From NCBI RefSeq assembly GCF_005943945.1, contig NZ_CP040710.1:2429001-2493000 (forward strand): a stretch of DNA of 64,000 nucleotides, given 5' to 3'. The position numbers were made by a program, and so were the translations under genes. This stretch comes from Aggregatimonas sangjinii (GTDB taxonomy: Bacteria > Bacteroidota > Bacteroidia > Flavobacteriales > Flavobacteriaceae). Under the pieces are notes generated by a model that was not told where the DNA came from, did no database searches, and worked only from the letters and a program-made list of their open reading frames with translations. Shown here piece by piece: positions 1-8,924 of the stretch. Each line of letters begins with the position of its first letter. The stretch's first letter is position 1.

Positions 1-389
1 AGGATGTGTTCGTTAAAATCTGGAACAAAGCGGATACCTATTCTACTTCCAAAGGCCGATTTTTTACTTGGATCCTTAATATTGCCCGGAACGCCGCGAT
101 CGACGAAGTGCGCTCGAAATCCCACAAACAGCAAAAACGAAACCTATCCGCGGATTACTTCGTAGGTATTTTAGATCGTGCAACTGAAGAAGAAACTACA
201 GTTGATACCAGGGGCTTGAAAAAAATGATTAAGAAGTTAAAGGTCAAGTGTCTCGAAATTATAGAAATGATCTATTACAGGGGATACACCCAAAAAGAAG
301 TCGCGGAGGAATTGGAGATTCCATTGGGAACCGTCAAAACCAGAAATAGAAGCTGTATTTCGCAACTTCGGGATAATATGAAGGCTTAG
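1..389 (+). CDS. ECF-type sigma-70 family RNA polymerase sigma factor, 5' end cut by the window
   Basis: The reading frame is already open at base 3 and reads DVFVKIWN, a typical region 2 sequence, so the true start lies upstream and the GTG at base 6 is internal. Region 2.4 appears as ARNAAIDEVRSK and region 4 as the helix-turn-helix GYTQKEVAEELEIPLGTVK near the C-terminus. The protein would bind core RNA polymerase and direct it to a stress or envelope regulon. The next gene, two bases downstream, is an RskA-type anti-sigma factor, the usual partner of this sigma class. Family assignment is secure; the regulon is unknown. Confidence 0.9.
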   Translation, partial: DVFVKIWNKADTYSTSKGRFFTWILNIARNAAIDEVRSKSHKQQKRNLSADYFVGILDRATEEETTVDTRGLKKMIKKLKVKCLEIIEMIYYRGYTQKEVAEELEIPLGTVKTRNRSCISQLRDNMKA

Positions 390-391
390 CA

Positions 392-1189
392 ATGGATATA
401 AAAGCATACATAGCGTCAGGAAATTTAGAGCTCTACGTAGCAGGGTTGCTTTCAGAGAAGGAAAATCTGGAGGTATACGAACTTGCATTGGCAAACGAGG
501 AGGTGCTTTCCGAAATCATAGCCATAGAAGCCGCTGTACTCGCTTTGACCAAAACCACATCTCCGGGCCTACCACATGGCTTTGATATCGTTAAGGAGAA
601 AATCAACATAGATAAAGAATCGAAAGTAGTCGATTTAAAGGAAAAGGATATCAATTGGTCCTGGTATGTGGGTTGGGCCGCGTCTTTGGCCTTGGCTATC
701 GGCTTATTCTATCTCTATACCCAAAATCAGGATTTACAGTCTCAGATAGAAATGGTCAATCAGGAGAATCAGCAATTAGAACAACAAATTGCGGATTCGG
801 ACGCTTCCTTGGAAAAGTCACAAGAACTTTTAAATACCATTCGGGACAAGAACATTACGGTGGTTCCTTTGGGTGGGCAAGCAGTGTCCCCTACCTCATA
901 TGCCAAAGCCTATTGGAACAAAGAAGAGCAAAAAGTATTCATAGATGCAAAAGGACTACCGGAACCTCCGGAAGGAATGGTATATCAGGTCTGGTCTTTA
1001 AAGCTAAGTCCGCTCACCCCTACAAGCCTTGGCTTATTGGATAACTTCGAAGCGGATGATAACAAGGTATTCGCGCTATTCAACACAAACGAGTCGGAGG
1101 CTTTCGGGATTACCTTGGAACCTGCCGGCGGTAGCGAATCGCCGAATTTAGAACAACTGTATACCTTGGGCGCCGTATCGGCCTCCTGA
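392..1189 (+). CDS. RskA-type anti-sigma factor
   Basis: A 265-residue inner membrane protein. Residues 1-85 form the cytoplasmic sigma-binding part. A single transmembrane segment, WYVGWAASLALAIGLFYLY, lies near residues 90-110. A glutamine-rich coiled coil follows (about 112-150), then a periplasmic domain with the RskA signature MVYQVWSLKL and LGLLDNF. It starts two bases after the sigma factor stop, so the two are probably co-translated. By family knowledge it holds the sigma factor at the membrane until proteolysis releases it. No linked fasciclin or target gene is visible; the next gene is on the other strand. Confidence 0.87.
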   Translation: MDIKAYIASGNLELYVAGLLSEKENLEVYELALANEEVLSEIIAIEAAVLALTKTTSPGLPHGFDIVKEKINIDKESKVVDLKEKDINWSWYVGWAASLALAIGLFYLYTQNQDLQSQIEMVNQENQQLEQQIADSDASLEKSQELLNTIRDKNITVVPLGGQAVSPTSYAKAYWNKEEQKVFIDAKGLPEPPEGMVYQVWSLKLSPLTPTSLGLLDNFEADDNKVFALFNTNESEAFGITLEPAGGSESPNLEQLYTLGAVSAS

Positions 1190-1284
1190 TAGGTAAACGC
1201 AAAAAGTGGTTTCATAAAATAGGGCGGTTACAGTGAACACACCTTCCTGATTGATTCGGGAAGAGAAGATTTTCATTTTTTGCG

Positions 1285-2349
1285 CTAAAGATCTTTTTTG
1301 ACCCTGTGTATGCGCATAGCCTTTACCAACCATTTGGGTAGGGGGCTCACAGGGTTCCGCTTTTTAAGATTTATGAACCATCCCAGTTTTTTGAGAATAG
1401 GTACCTTATGGGTTTCCACAAATTCGATCAACGTACCATCGGGATCTTCGATATAACTGAAATGACCGGCAGCGTCGCCCATATCGAAACTACTGGCGCT
1501 ATCTACGGTAAAAGGATAATTTAAGGCCTTGGCTTCATCCCTTAAGAGTTTCATCCCTTGTACATCAAAGCAAAGATGAATATAACCCAAATCGCCCCAT
1601 AGTCTATTTTTATAAATGTTCGAAGGCACACGATCTAAGGCTTGCACCAATTCTATTTCCGTGGGGCCCAATAATTCTCCGAATCCGCCAACGCTTCGAT
1701 CGGTATGTTTCAACAACACTCTCCGAAAGATATTCCCTCCTCCTTCTACTGAGGAAAAATCTTCGAAAAAGCCCGAGCGATCCTCAGCGATGATATCATA
1801 CCCTAAAATTTTGGTATAAAAACAAATCGACATTTCCATATCGGAAACACCGATGATGGCTCCCAAAACCCCTCCACAGATTGCTTTGCTGGCGTCGAAA
1901 CAATACGAATCCTGTACCAATTGCACCGAATTGCCCCAAGGATCAATGAAGAGCAAGGTAGGCGACTCGCCCATAGTAACAGAAATTTCGCCAATTTCAA
2001 TATTCGGCAGGTATGTTAGGACTTGGAATGCCTTGCTAACATCATGACATCGCAATTTCATCGTATGAATGCCCAAATCGCCCAATAAAATAGGGGTAAC
2101 GGGAGGCTTTGGCTCGCGCGACTTAAACTGCCAAATTTCTAGTCCGCCCCCGCCAATCATATTCATGGCTAGCATGGCATAGCGATTATGTACTGTATTA
2201 TCGGTATATTGGGTCATTAGATTGGCTTTGCTCTCATCTTCGAAAACAAGAATATCAAAACCCAAATGTTTACGGTACCAATTAAAAACAGCTTTTGCAT
2301 CGGCAACCCCGATTCCTATTTGCTGAATTCCATTAAAGGTTTTTCGCAT
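1285..2349 (-). CDS. Double VOC-domain (glyoxalase/bleomycin resistance fold) protein
   Basis: 354 residues with two vicinal-oxygen-chelate modules. The first (about 8-145) opens IQQIGIGVADAKAVFNWY. The second (about 160-320) starts near GAIIGVSDMEMSICFYTKIL and ends with EDPDGTLIEFVETH, whose Glu is a usual metal ligand. The two-module layout resembles extradiol dioxygenases and hydroxyphenylpyruvate dioxygenase-like proteins, but I cannot place it in either, so substrate and reaction are unknown. The basic tail after residue 325 lies outside the fold. The gene sits 20 bases downstream of the glycosyltransferase on the same strand and may be co-transcribed with it. Confidence 0.75.
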   Translation of the reverse strand: MRKTFNGIQQIGIGVADAKAVFNWYRKHLGFDILVFEDESKANLMTQYTDNTVHNRYAMLAMNMIGGGGLEIWQFKSREPKPPVTPILLGDLGIHTMKLRCHDVSKAFQVLTYLPNIEIGEISVTMGESPTLLFIDPWGNSVQLVQDSYCFDASKAICGGVLGAIIGVSDMEMSICFYTKILGYDIIAEDRSGFFEDFSSVEGGGNIFRRVLLKHTDRSVGGFGELLGPTEIELVQALDRVPSNIYKNRLWGDLGYIHLCFDVQGMKLLRDEAKALNYPFTVDSASSFDMGDAAGHFSYIEDPDGTLIEFVETHKVPILKKLGWFINLKKRNPVSPLPKWLVKAMRIHRVKKDL

Positions 2350-2368
2350 TTTAGAATGGGGAACGATA

Positions 2369-3061
2369 TCAGGCGCGGATAAGTCTATTGTGAAGGGATT
2401 TTAATTTTTTGGGAGGATATCCCAACTTGAACAAAACTACCAAAAGTAAGTTAGAAAGGTTCACCCTTACGTACGAATTTTGTTCGTATTTTCTTGCGGA
2501 AACCACCAAATCGTTTTTAATGATCTTATAGGATACTTTGTTCTTTTTCATTCTGTCGAAAAATTCAAAATCCTCCATGAGTACCTGCTTTTCATCAAAT
2601 GCTCCCAAAGCGTTGAAAACTTCTTTTTTGATAAAAAGACATTGATCGCCACCACCGGTAAATATGCCATCTTTTGAGGTGAACGAAGCGTTAATCTGTA
2701 GTAATTTATTTTTCTTGTCGAATCGATAGGAAAAAAATCCCGATTCGAATCCAGCATCTATAGTAGCTTTTATATCGGACAGGAAGGTTTTGGGTGGCCG
2801 CACATCGGCGTGTAAGAAAGCGAGAATGCAACCTTTCGCTACTTTAGCCGCTTCGTTCATTTGCGCGGCCCTACCCTGATTTTGACATTTTAAGAATCGT
2901 ACGAACGGTAATGCGGCCATCTCATCAACATCATCTGCGCTTTTACAAGATTCCGCTACAATTATTTCATAAGCGCCGTCATGGCCGTTTCCTGAAAGAA
3001 GAGGTAACAGTTCCTCTAAGTTTCTTTTTTCGTTGTGCGCCGGTATAATGATACTGATCAT
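2369..3061 (-). CDS. Family 2 glycosyltransferase, TIGR04283-like (rSAM/selenodomain-associated transferase 2)
   Basis: 230 residues with a GT-A fold beginning MISIIIPAHNEKRNLEEL. The sequence QGRAAQMNEAAKVAKG and the LHADVRPP metal-binding stretch match the TIGR04283 subgroup, which is often linked to arsenosugar or selenium-domain radical SAM clusters. GGGDQCLFIKKEVF and MEDFEFFDRMKK are the usual acceptor and catalytic segments. It is probably cytosolic or membrane-peripheral. No radical SAM, ArsM or TIGR04282 partner lies nearby, so the arsenosugar link is only a family association. A DUF547 gene follows divergently. Confidence 0.75.
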   Translation of the reverse strand: MISIIIPAHNEKRNLEELLPLLSGNGHDGAYEIIVAESCKSADDVDEMAALPFVRFLKCQNQGRAAQMNEAAKVAKGCILAFLHADVRPPKTFLSDIKATIDAGFESGFFSYRFDKKNKLLQINASFTSKDGIFTGGGDQCLFIKKEVFNALGAFDEKQVLMEDFEFFDRMKKNKVSYKIIKNDLVVSARKYEQNSYVRVNLSNLLLVVLFKLGYPPKKLKSLHNRLIRA

Positions 3062-3228
3062 GTAAATAAACCTCTTATTCTTTGCTAATAGCTCGCATTC
3101 GTAGCAATAAGACTATCCTATCCTCTTTCATATACGTAATTTTACCGGAAAGGTTCTTATAAAATAACGACCAAACCTTTATTTCATACGAACGTATATC
3201 ACAATAGTACGAATCTTAACTAACACAA

Positions 3229-4017
3229 ATGAGCTCATCTAACTTAAAAGTAGGAATTATCTTGATTTTTCTTTGTTTCGCCAGCATCTTATCAGTAGCA
3301 CAAGAAGGAAAAATGAAAATTGAAGATTTTAATGCACTATCGGTAGAATTTCTGAAGCGTGCCAAAGAAAAGCAGGATACGCAAAGCATAAGGGAGCAAT
3401 TATCCAATACGACCTTAAAAGCGCTGGAAGAAGGTTTAAAAACCGATAATCAAAAACTAGCATTTTGGGTGAATATTTATAACGGATACATTCAGGTGAT
3501 TCTATCGGAAAATCCAGACCTTTACGATGACAGGCAGGAATTTTTCGGGAAGGAGCAGATTCCGATTGCCGGGGAAATGGTCTCCTTTGGTAAAATAGAA
3601 CACGGTATCATCCGAAAATCGCAATGGCCATTGGGCCTGGGACTGATACGCAAATGGTTTCCCAATAAGTTTGAACGCAAATTGCGTGTAGACGAGCGTG
3701 ATTACCGTATTCATTTCGCTTTGAACTGCGGGGCGAAAGACTGTCCGCCGGTGGCTATTTATACCGCAGACCGTGTTGACAAACAGTTCGCCAAGGGTAC
3801 GGAACGCTATTTGAAGGAAACATCGGACTATAAGGCCGACCAAAATGAAGTTGCCGTTACCTCGCTATTCAATTGGTTCAGGGGCGATTTCGGATGCAAG
3901 AGTGGTGTAAAAGACATTTTAAAGGAGCAAGGTATCATCCCAACGACGAAAGGCATCGACATTACTTATAAAAACTACGATTGGACCTTAGATCTCGACA
4001 ACTGGATCGAACTTTAA
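3229..4017 (+). CDS. DUF547 domain-containing secreted protein
   Basis: 262 residues with an N-terminal signal peptide (hydrophobic stretch ending FASILSVAQ, cleavage near residue 25). The DUF547 core is recognisable from KLAFWVNIYNGYIQ, HFALNCGAKDCPPVAIYTA and the C-terminal SLFNWFRGDFG. The family has a Cys protease-like arrangement but its biochemical role is unknown. In Bacteroidota it often lies near the glycosyltransferase family found just upstream here. Its stop overlaps the stop of the convergent outer membrane protein gene. Confidence 0.82.
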   Translation: MSSSNLKVGIILIFLCFASILSVAQEGKMKIEDFNALSVEFLKRAKEKQDTQSIREQLSNTTLKALEEGLKTDNQKLAFWVNIYNGYIQVILSENPDLYDDRQEFFGKEQIPIAGEMVSFGKIEHGIIRKSQWPLGLGLIRKWFPNKFERKLRVDERDYRIHFALNCGAKDCPPVAIYTADRVDKQFAKGTERYLKETSDYKADQNEVAVTSLFNWFRGDFGCKSGVKDILKEQGIIPTTKGIDITYKNYDWTLDLDNWIEL

Positions 4018-5108
4018 AATGCTTCCTTTATGGTAAAGTAGAAATTACCACCTTCATTGGTAAGGCCGTAATCAACACGAATACGAACGCCATCCCGCTT
4101 GTTCACTAGATAACGTAACCCTAGCCCGGCGGCATTTCTGTATTTTGAAGAAAAGGTCTTGCCCAAATCCGGGGCCACGGTACCTGTTGAACCGAAGACA
4201 GCGCCCCCGAAACGCCCTTTGATGGGAAAGCGGTATTCAGTAACGAAACTTAGTTCGGCATTATCCTGAAAACGGCGGTTGGCAAAGCCTCGGGTTCGTT
4301 TAGTTCCTAAATAGTACAAATCGTAAAAAGGAGTGTTCTTGCTGCTATTCGCTAGAAACAAATTCACGGCAAGTACTTGTTTCTTACCCACTTTTTGGTA
4401 AAACCTGCTATCCAATTCGAATTTGGTATAGTTGAAGGAGGCACCGATTAATTTTGAGGAAGTAAAAAGATTTCCCTGTAAAAACCAACCTTTGGTAGGA
4501 AAGAAAATATTATCGCGCGTATCGTAGAATGCCAGAACCCCTAGGTTACTCACGGTCCCGTCGCGCTTGCCGGCAACAACCGTATTGTCCAAAGTACCGT
4601 TCTCAACTATTTGAAGATTACTGAACCTATCGTATTCATAACCCAGACCCAAAGAGAACCTAGGAAAGATTTCCCGTAATACATTTAAGCGTACCCTGGG
4701 AAAGTCGACCTCATAAACCTCCTCATCATCTTCATTGGAATCGATACCCAAGCCGAAAAAATTATAGAAGAATTTATAGTACCCCAACTCCCCTACGATA
4801 CGCCAACGCTCCTCGTCTTTATAGATCTCGTAAGGCGCAAAGATGAGCAATTGGTTTTTAGTGGTGTAGCTTACCCCCAATTGCACCGATGAGGGTCGAG
4901 TGCTCTTTGGTTCGTTGTTTAACCGAAAGGTCGCTAGCCCGAGACCGCCAAAACCGAGCGCCGTTTCCGGTGTGTAAAAAACAACGGGAAGGGCGGTTAT
5001 CTTTAGATTTTTGGTAGAGTCCCGTACTTTTTTCGGTTTCTTCTGTGCCAAAACCAAAAGAGGCAGTAGCACGCTCAGGATGACGATTAGCGTATTTTTC
5101 TTTTTCAT
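4014..5108 (-). CDS. BamA/TamA-family outer membrane beta-barrel protein (bacterial surface antigen)
   Basis: The open frame reaches 5159, but the signal peptide starts at the ATG at 5108 (MKKKNTLIVILSVLLPLLVLA), giving 364 residues. The mature protein is mostly amphipathic beta strands: ALGFGGLGLATF, a repeat of DTRDNIFFPTKGWFLQGNL, GTKRTRGFANRRF and the C-terminal FYFTIKEAF with a terminal Phe. The YDTRDN..PTKG and GxRGF segments are hallmarks of the D15/BamA barrel. No POTRA domain is evident, so it is a barrel-only relative and not BamA itself. It may translocate or anchor lipids or proteins; the substrate is unknown. Confidence 0.82.
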   Translation of the reverse strand: MKKKNTLIVILSVLLPLLVLAQKKPKKVRDSTKNLKITALPVVFYTPETALGFGGLGLATFRLNNEPKSTRPSSVQLGVSYTTKNQLLIFAPYEIYKDEERWRIVGELGYYKFFYNFFGLGIDSNEDDEEVYEVDFPRVRLNVLREIFPRFSLGLGYEYDRFSNLQIVENGTLDNTVVAGKRDGTVSNLGVLAFYDTRDNIFFPTKGWFLQGNLFTSSKLIGASFNYTKFELDSRFYQKVGKKQVLAVNLFLANSSKNTPFYDLYYLGTKRTRGFANRRFQDNAELSFVTEYRFPIKGRFGGAVFGSTGTVAPDLGKTFSSKYRNAAGLGLRYLVNKRDGVRIRVDYGLTNEGGNFYFTIKEAF

Positions 5109-5202
5109 TAAGCCTGTTAAGATACTATTGTTTGGCAAGGATACCCAAAAGTTGGCCATATTTGGTTAAATTACCGCCCTAGAATCGACAATCTTAGTTT
5201 GA

Positions 5203-7455
5203 ATGCAAAAAATATTTGCTGCGAAAAAGGCGATCGTTGCCATTTTTCTTGTTTTGGGCGTACTCGCGGGCGCTTCACTACTGCAACTAAAATTCTCATT
5301 TGATTTTAGCCAATTTTTTCCCGAGGGCGATGAAGACCTTGTATTCTATCAGGAATTTATCGAAGATTTCGGGACGGACGACAATTTTCTACTGGTTGCG
5401 GTAACACACGACTCTTCGGTTTTCGAGAAACGGTTTTTAAAAACCTTCGATTCGTTTTCTCGAAATGCCAAGAGCCTACCATATGTAACCGAATCCCTTT
5501 CGCTTACCACAGTCTTTTATCCCTTAAAGACCGGCATGGGCTATATTCGCCTACCCGTCATCAATATTGGTGATGCCACAAAGTACGAGGCTGACTGGAA
5601 AAAAATTCAGGAAGACGGTCTCTTTATCAATTCATTGATCGATGAAGATGCTACCTCATTGGTCCTTGCTTTGGAAACGGAAGATGGTCTTAATTACATG
5701 CAGAGCAGGGAACTGCTTACCGCGGTTCGCCAACGACTGAGGGAAAATGGATTCGGAAACTATCATTTGCTCGGACGTACGTTTTTTTATGAAGCGCTGG
5801 TCGATATGCAAAAGGAAGAACTGGCCTTTACCACAATCTCTGCTACCCTATTGGTTTTTCTGGTGCTTTTTTTGGTATATAGACGCGTCTGGGTCATTGT
5901 CATTGCCCTCTTTTCAATTCTTTTGGCCCTGTTGCTCTTTTTAGGATTGCTATCTGTATTGGGGAAAGAGCTCACGGTTCTAGCGGCCTTCTACCCTATT
6001 TTACTCTTGATTGTCGGTACATCTGATGTGGTGCATATTATGGATGATTACCTCGGTAAGTTGCAAGGCGGCCTGGAAAAGGGGCTGGCCATGCAGCGAG
6101 CGCTCCGGGAGGTGGGTGTTTCAACCCTGCTCACCTCGGTCACCACGGCTATCGGTTTTGCTTCGTTGCTCACCTCTAAATCGAGTAGTGTGAGTGGTTT
6201 CGGTATTGATGCGGCCTTAGGGGTCATCGTCGCATTCGTGACCATCATCTTCTTTAGCTGTTCGGTACTCTTGCTAACCGATAAAAAGTATTTGTTGCCG
6301 AAAGACCAGCGAAGCGCCGGAACCAAAAGGTGGTCTTTGGCAATGGCCTCGATCAATAGGTTTACCAAAAAACACCCTACACCTATTTTGATGGGGAGTC
6401 TAATTTTTACGGGAATATGCGTTTTTGGAATGACGCAAATAAACACCAACTACCAGATTCAGGATAGTTTTCCGAAAAACAGTGCCATTGCCAATGATTT
6501 TGAGTTTTTCCAGGAGCATTACGCCGGCTTTCGCCCCTTGGAAGTTGCCGTAATCACAAAAGGGAATTACAAGGTAAACGACTTCGCCGTTTCCCAAGAA
6601 ATCGAGAAGGTAGTTCAGCGGATGAAGGCCATCGCTCCCATACAAAATGTACAATCGGTAAATACACTCTACAAAGGAGTGCACAAGGCGAATAACCTGA
6701 ACAAATCGGATTTTTTCATCTTACCCGAAAAGGAGGACACTTTTTTAAGCTATCAAAGGGAAATAAAAAAACGCGCTCGAAAACAATACGCCAAATTCGT
6801 GAATACCGATGAAACCAAAACACGGATAACTGCAAAAGTGTTGGATGTAGGCCTTGATACCATCACGAGGGTATACCAAGGCTTAAATACCTTTATCGCT
6901 ACGCAAACAGATAGCACCAAAGCCACTTTCAAGCTGACCGGAACGGGGATACTACTCGACAAAAATGCGTTCTATGTGAAAGACAGTTTAATTCAAGGCC
7001 TTTTGATGGGCTTGGTGCTGGTTGCCCTTATCATGGTATTGCTCTTTAAAAACCTGAAATTGCTATTGATTTCCCTGCTGCCCAATCTGTTGCCCCTACT
7101 TTTTGCAGCGGCCTTGCTTGGTTTTTTGGATATTCCGCTCGAGGCGACCATTTCCGTGGTCTTTGCCATCGTTTTCGGTATTGCGGTAGACGATACCATT
7201 CATTTCTTAGGGCGTTATAAGGTAGGTCTTAACAATGGTAAGAACAAGGAAGAGGCCATAGCGATTACGTTCGCTGAAACGGGAAGAGCCCTGGTCATTA
7301 CTACTACGACCTTATTCTTGGGGTTCTTGGTCCTACTCTTTTCAAAACACCTGCCCAGTGTAACGATAGGACTATTGGTCAGTGTGACCTTATTGACTGC
7401 GTTGGTACTTGATTTGCTGCTACTACCCGTACTCCTAAGGAAATTATTGAAATAA
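5203..7455 (+). CDS. RND superfamily (MMPL-type) exporter
   Basis: 750 residues with the duplicated RND plan. There is one transmembrane helix near residues 8-28, a periplasmic domain to about 200, helices about 205-360, a helix near 395, a second periplasmic domain, and helices about 600-745. The sterol-sensing-like helix 4 motifs GTSDVVHIMDDYL and FGIAVDDTIHFLGRY carry paired acidic residues of the proton relay. It belongs to the COG1033 group of predicted exporters, which work without a TolC operon. Cargo could be lipids or hopanoid-like molecules, but nothing here fixes it. The gene is monocistronic and followed by a hairpin. Confidence 0.85.
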   Translation: MQKIFAAKKAIVAIFLVLGVLAGASLLQLKFSFDFSQFFPEGDEDLVFYQEFIEDFGTDDNFLLVAVTHDSSVFEKRFLKTFDSFSRNAKSLPYVTESLSLTTVFYPLKTGMGYIRLPVINIGDATKYEADWKKIQEDGLFINSLIDEDATSLVLALETEDGLNYMQSRELLTAVRQRLRENGFGNYHLLGRTFFYEALVDMQKEELAFTTISATLLVFLVLFLVYRRVWVIVIALFSILLALLLFLGLLSVLGKELTVLAAFYPILLLIVGTSDVVHIMDDYLGKLQGGLEKGLAMQRALREVGVSTLLTSVTTAIGFASLLTSKSSSVSGFGIDAALGVIVAFVTIIFFSCSVLLLTDKKYLLPKDQRSAGTKRWSLAMASINRFTKKHPTPILMGSLIFTGICVFGMTQINTNYQIQDSFPKNSAIANDFEFFQEHYAGFRPLEVAVITKGNYKVNDFAVSQEIEKVVQRMKAIAPIQNVQSVNTLYKGVHKANNLNKSDFFILPEKEDTFLSYQREIKKRARKQYAKFVNTDETKTRITAKVLDVGLDTITRVYQGLNTFIATQTDSTKATFKLTGTGILLDKNAFYVKDSLIQGLLMGLVLVALIMVLLFKNLKLLLISLLPNLLPLLFAAALLGFLDIPLEATISVVFAIVFGIAVDDTIHFLGRYKVGLNNGKNKEEAIAITFAETGRALVITTTTLFLGFLVLLFSKHLPSVTIGLLVSVTLLTALVLDLLLLPVLLRKLLK

Positions 7456-7489
7456 CAAATGTACTTGTGTTCGTTCGCCCTGTAAAAGC

Positions 7490-7521
7490 GAAGCACCACG
7501 ATTCCCCAATCGTAGTGCTTC
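7490..7521 (-). terminator. Intrinsic terminator-like hairpin between convergent genes
   Basis: GAAGCACCACGATT and AATCGTAGTGCTTC pair with one mismatch over 14 bp around a CCCC loop. On the minus strand the stem is followed by GCTTTTAC, so it best serves the leftward TPR gene ending at 7557. It may also stop the rightward exporter transcript. Confidence 0.6.
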
Positions 7522-7556
7522 TATCAACTAAAATCAACCTACACTATGCTTTTTCC

Positions 7557-8834
7557 TCAGAGCGCCGTAATATCCGCCGCCATAAGGGGGCCGAGCTCGT
7601 AGGAGGCTTCGACCAATTCGTTTTTAATTTGCTTTACCTTTTCCAATTCACCGGCAGCTTTATAAATTTCAGCGACACGGTACATAATTGCGGGTTCAAA
7701 AGTCTTATTTATGACATGGGTATCGACCAATTTCTTTGCTTCGGCTACCTCGCCGTTTTTGAGCAAACTATATGCCAATAGACTATATGACTCCGGTGTA
7801 GGCCTATTGTTCACCTCTTTTTGAGCCAGTTTGATCGCTTTTTCATGTTGTTGCGTTTGATTCAAATAGAGTTCAATGTTGTAAGCATTGTACATATCGC
7901 CATAATCTTCATTTTGTACTTGTTTAAAGTATTTATCAAGGTTTTTCAGATTACTTTTCTCATCGTTCATATACTCTGCAATTTCCGCTTTGAGCAAATA
8001 GTAATCAGGAGCTTTGTGATTTTTGGTAACGGAGTCCAAAATCCGTAGGGCCTCCTTAGGGTTATTCTCATACGAGAAAACGATCCAGGCGATTCCTTTT
8101 TTAGCGTAAGCGTTTTGGTCATCTAAGGCCAATGATTTTAGATAGTGCCGATACGAATCCTCTATTCTTCCAGCATGACCATAGTAATCGGCCAAGTTGG
8201 TATAGGACCATAACATTAATGTCTTGTTCTTTGATGATTCAGCCTTGTTCTTGGCCTTTTCCATCATGCGTATGGTAGTGTCCAAGTCTCCCTTGTAATC
8301 GCTCCATTTCGCTTGTCGAATCAGGTATCCGAAGTCGGACATGCTCTTGATACTATCGAGATACATCTCTGCCTTTTCGTAGTTGCCCAGCTCCATATGC
8401 ACATCGAACAACAAGCTTTGGGTATCCTTCTTTTTGCCTCCGGTAGCATGGGCCGAATCGGCCATTTGTAGCGCTTCCTTAAATCGATGTTGGGAGATGT
8501 AATTTCTGGCGAGCGCATTGTAGTATCCTGCCCTGCCGATTCCCGCTATATCAGTTGCTCTTTTGAGCACTTTTTCAGCCTTCTTAAGATAAGTGATGTC
8601 CCCGGTATTCTTGAAGTAGCGGTTGTATTCCCCACCAACTATTCCAAAACTCATCAGCTGAATACTATCCGGTTTTATCTTTGAATTCCAAATTTCAAAG
8701 TATTTTGAAGTGGTCTTAGAAGGTTTGGACACTAGATAGGCGTCGTAATCCTTTTTATCGGTGATACGATTTTCTGTCTGGTGGCCACACGATATCAATA
8801 GGACACCCATAAGAGCAATCATATAAAACTTCAT
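7557..8834 (-). CDS. Tetratricopeptide-repeat lipoprotein
   Basis: The frame opens at 8897, but the lipoprotein signal starts at the ATG at 8834 (MKFYMIALMGVLLISCGHQ, lipobox LISC), giving 425 residues. The longer version would begin inside the neighbour's terminator stem, which argues against it. The protein is almost wholly helical repeats, for example MELGNYEKAEMYLDS, YGHAGRIEDSYRHYLKSLAL and EKAIKLAQKEVNNRPTPESY, which fit 34-residue TPR units. It probably acts as a periplasmic or surface-tethered protein-interaction scaffold. The DUF4331 pair lies upstream on the same strand but is separated by a strong terminator. Confidence 0.8.
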   Translation of the reverse strand: MKFYMIALMGVLLISCGHQTENRITDKKDYDAYLVSKPSKTTSKYFEIWNSKIKPDSIQLMSFGIVGGEYNRYFKNTGDITYLKKAEKVLKRATDIAGIGRAGYYNALARNYISQHRFKEALQMADSAHATGGKKKDTQSLLFDVHMELGNYEKAEMYLDSIKSMSDFGYLIRQAKWSDYKGDLDTTIRMMEKAKNKAESSKNKTLMLWSYTNLADYYGHAGRIEDSYRHYLKSLALDDQNAYAKKGIAWIVFSYENNPKEALRILDSVTKNHKAPDYYLLKAEIAEYMNDEKSNLKNLDKYFKQVQNEDYGDMYNAYNIELYLNQTQQHEKAIKLAQKEVNNRPTPESYSLLAYSLLKNGEVAEAKKLVDTHVINKTFEPAIMYRVAEIYKAAGELEKVKQIKNELVEASYELGPLMAADITAL

Positions 8835-8862
8835 ACTAAAAAATTTATCGTTAACAATCCTT

Positions 8863-8893
8863 AAAAAAAAGGGAGGATGGAAGCCATCCTCCC
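8863..8893 (-). terminator. Strong Rho-independent terminator after the DUF4331 pair
   Basis: GGGAGGATGG and CCATCCTCCC form a perfect 10-bp stem with a 3-base loop. Read leftward, the stem is followed by eight T residues. It ends the DUF4331 operon (10357 to 8925) and separates it from the TPR lipoprotein gene. Confidence 0.88.
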
Positions 8894-8924
8894 CCATTAT
8901 AAACCCTTTCTCATAGCAGGAGTC

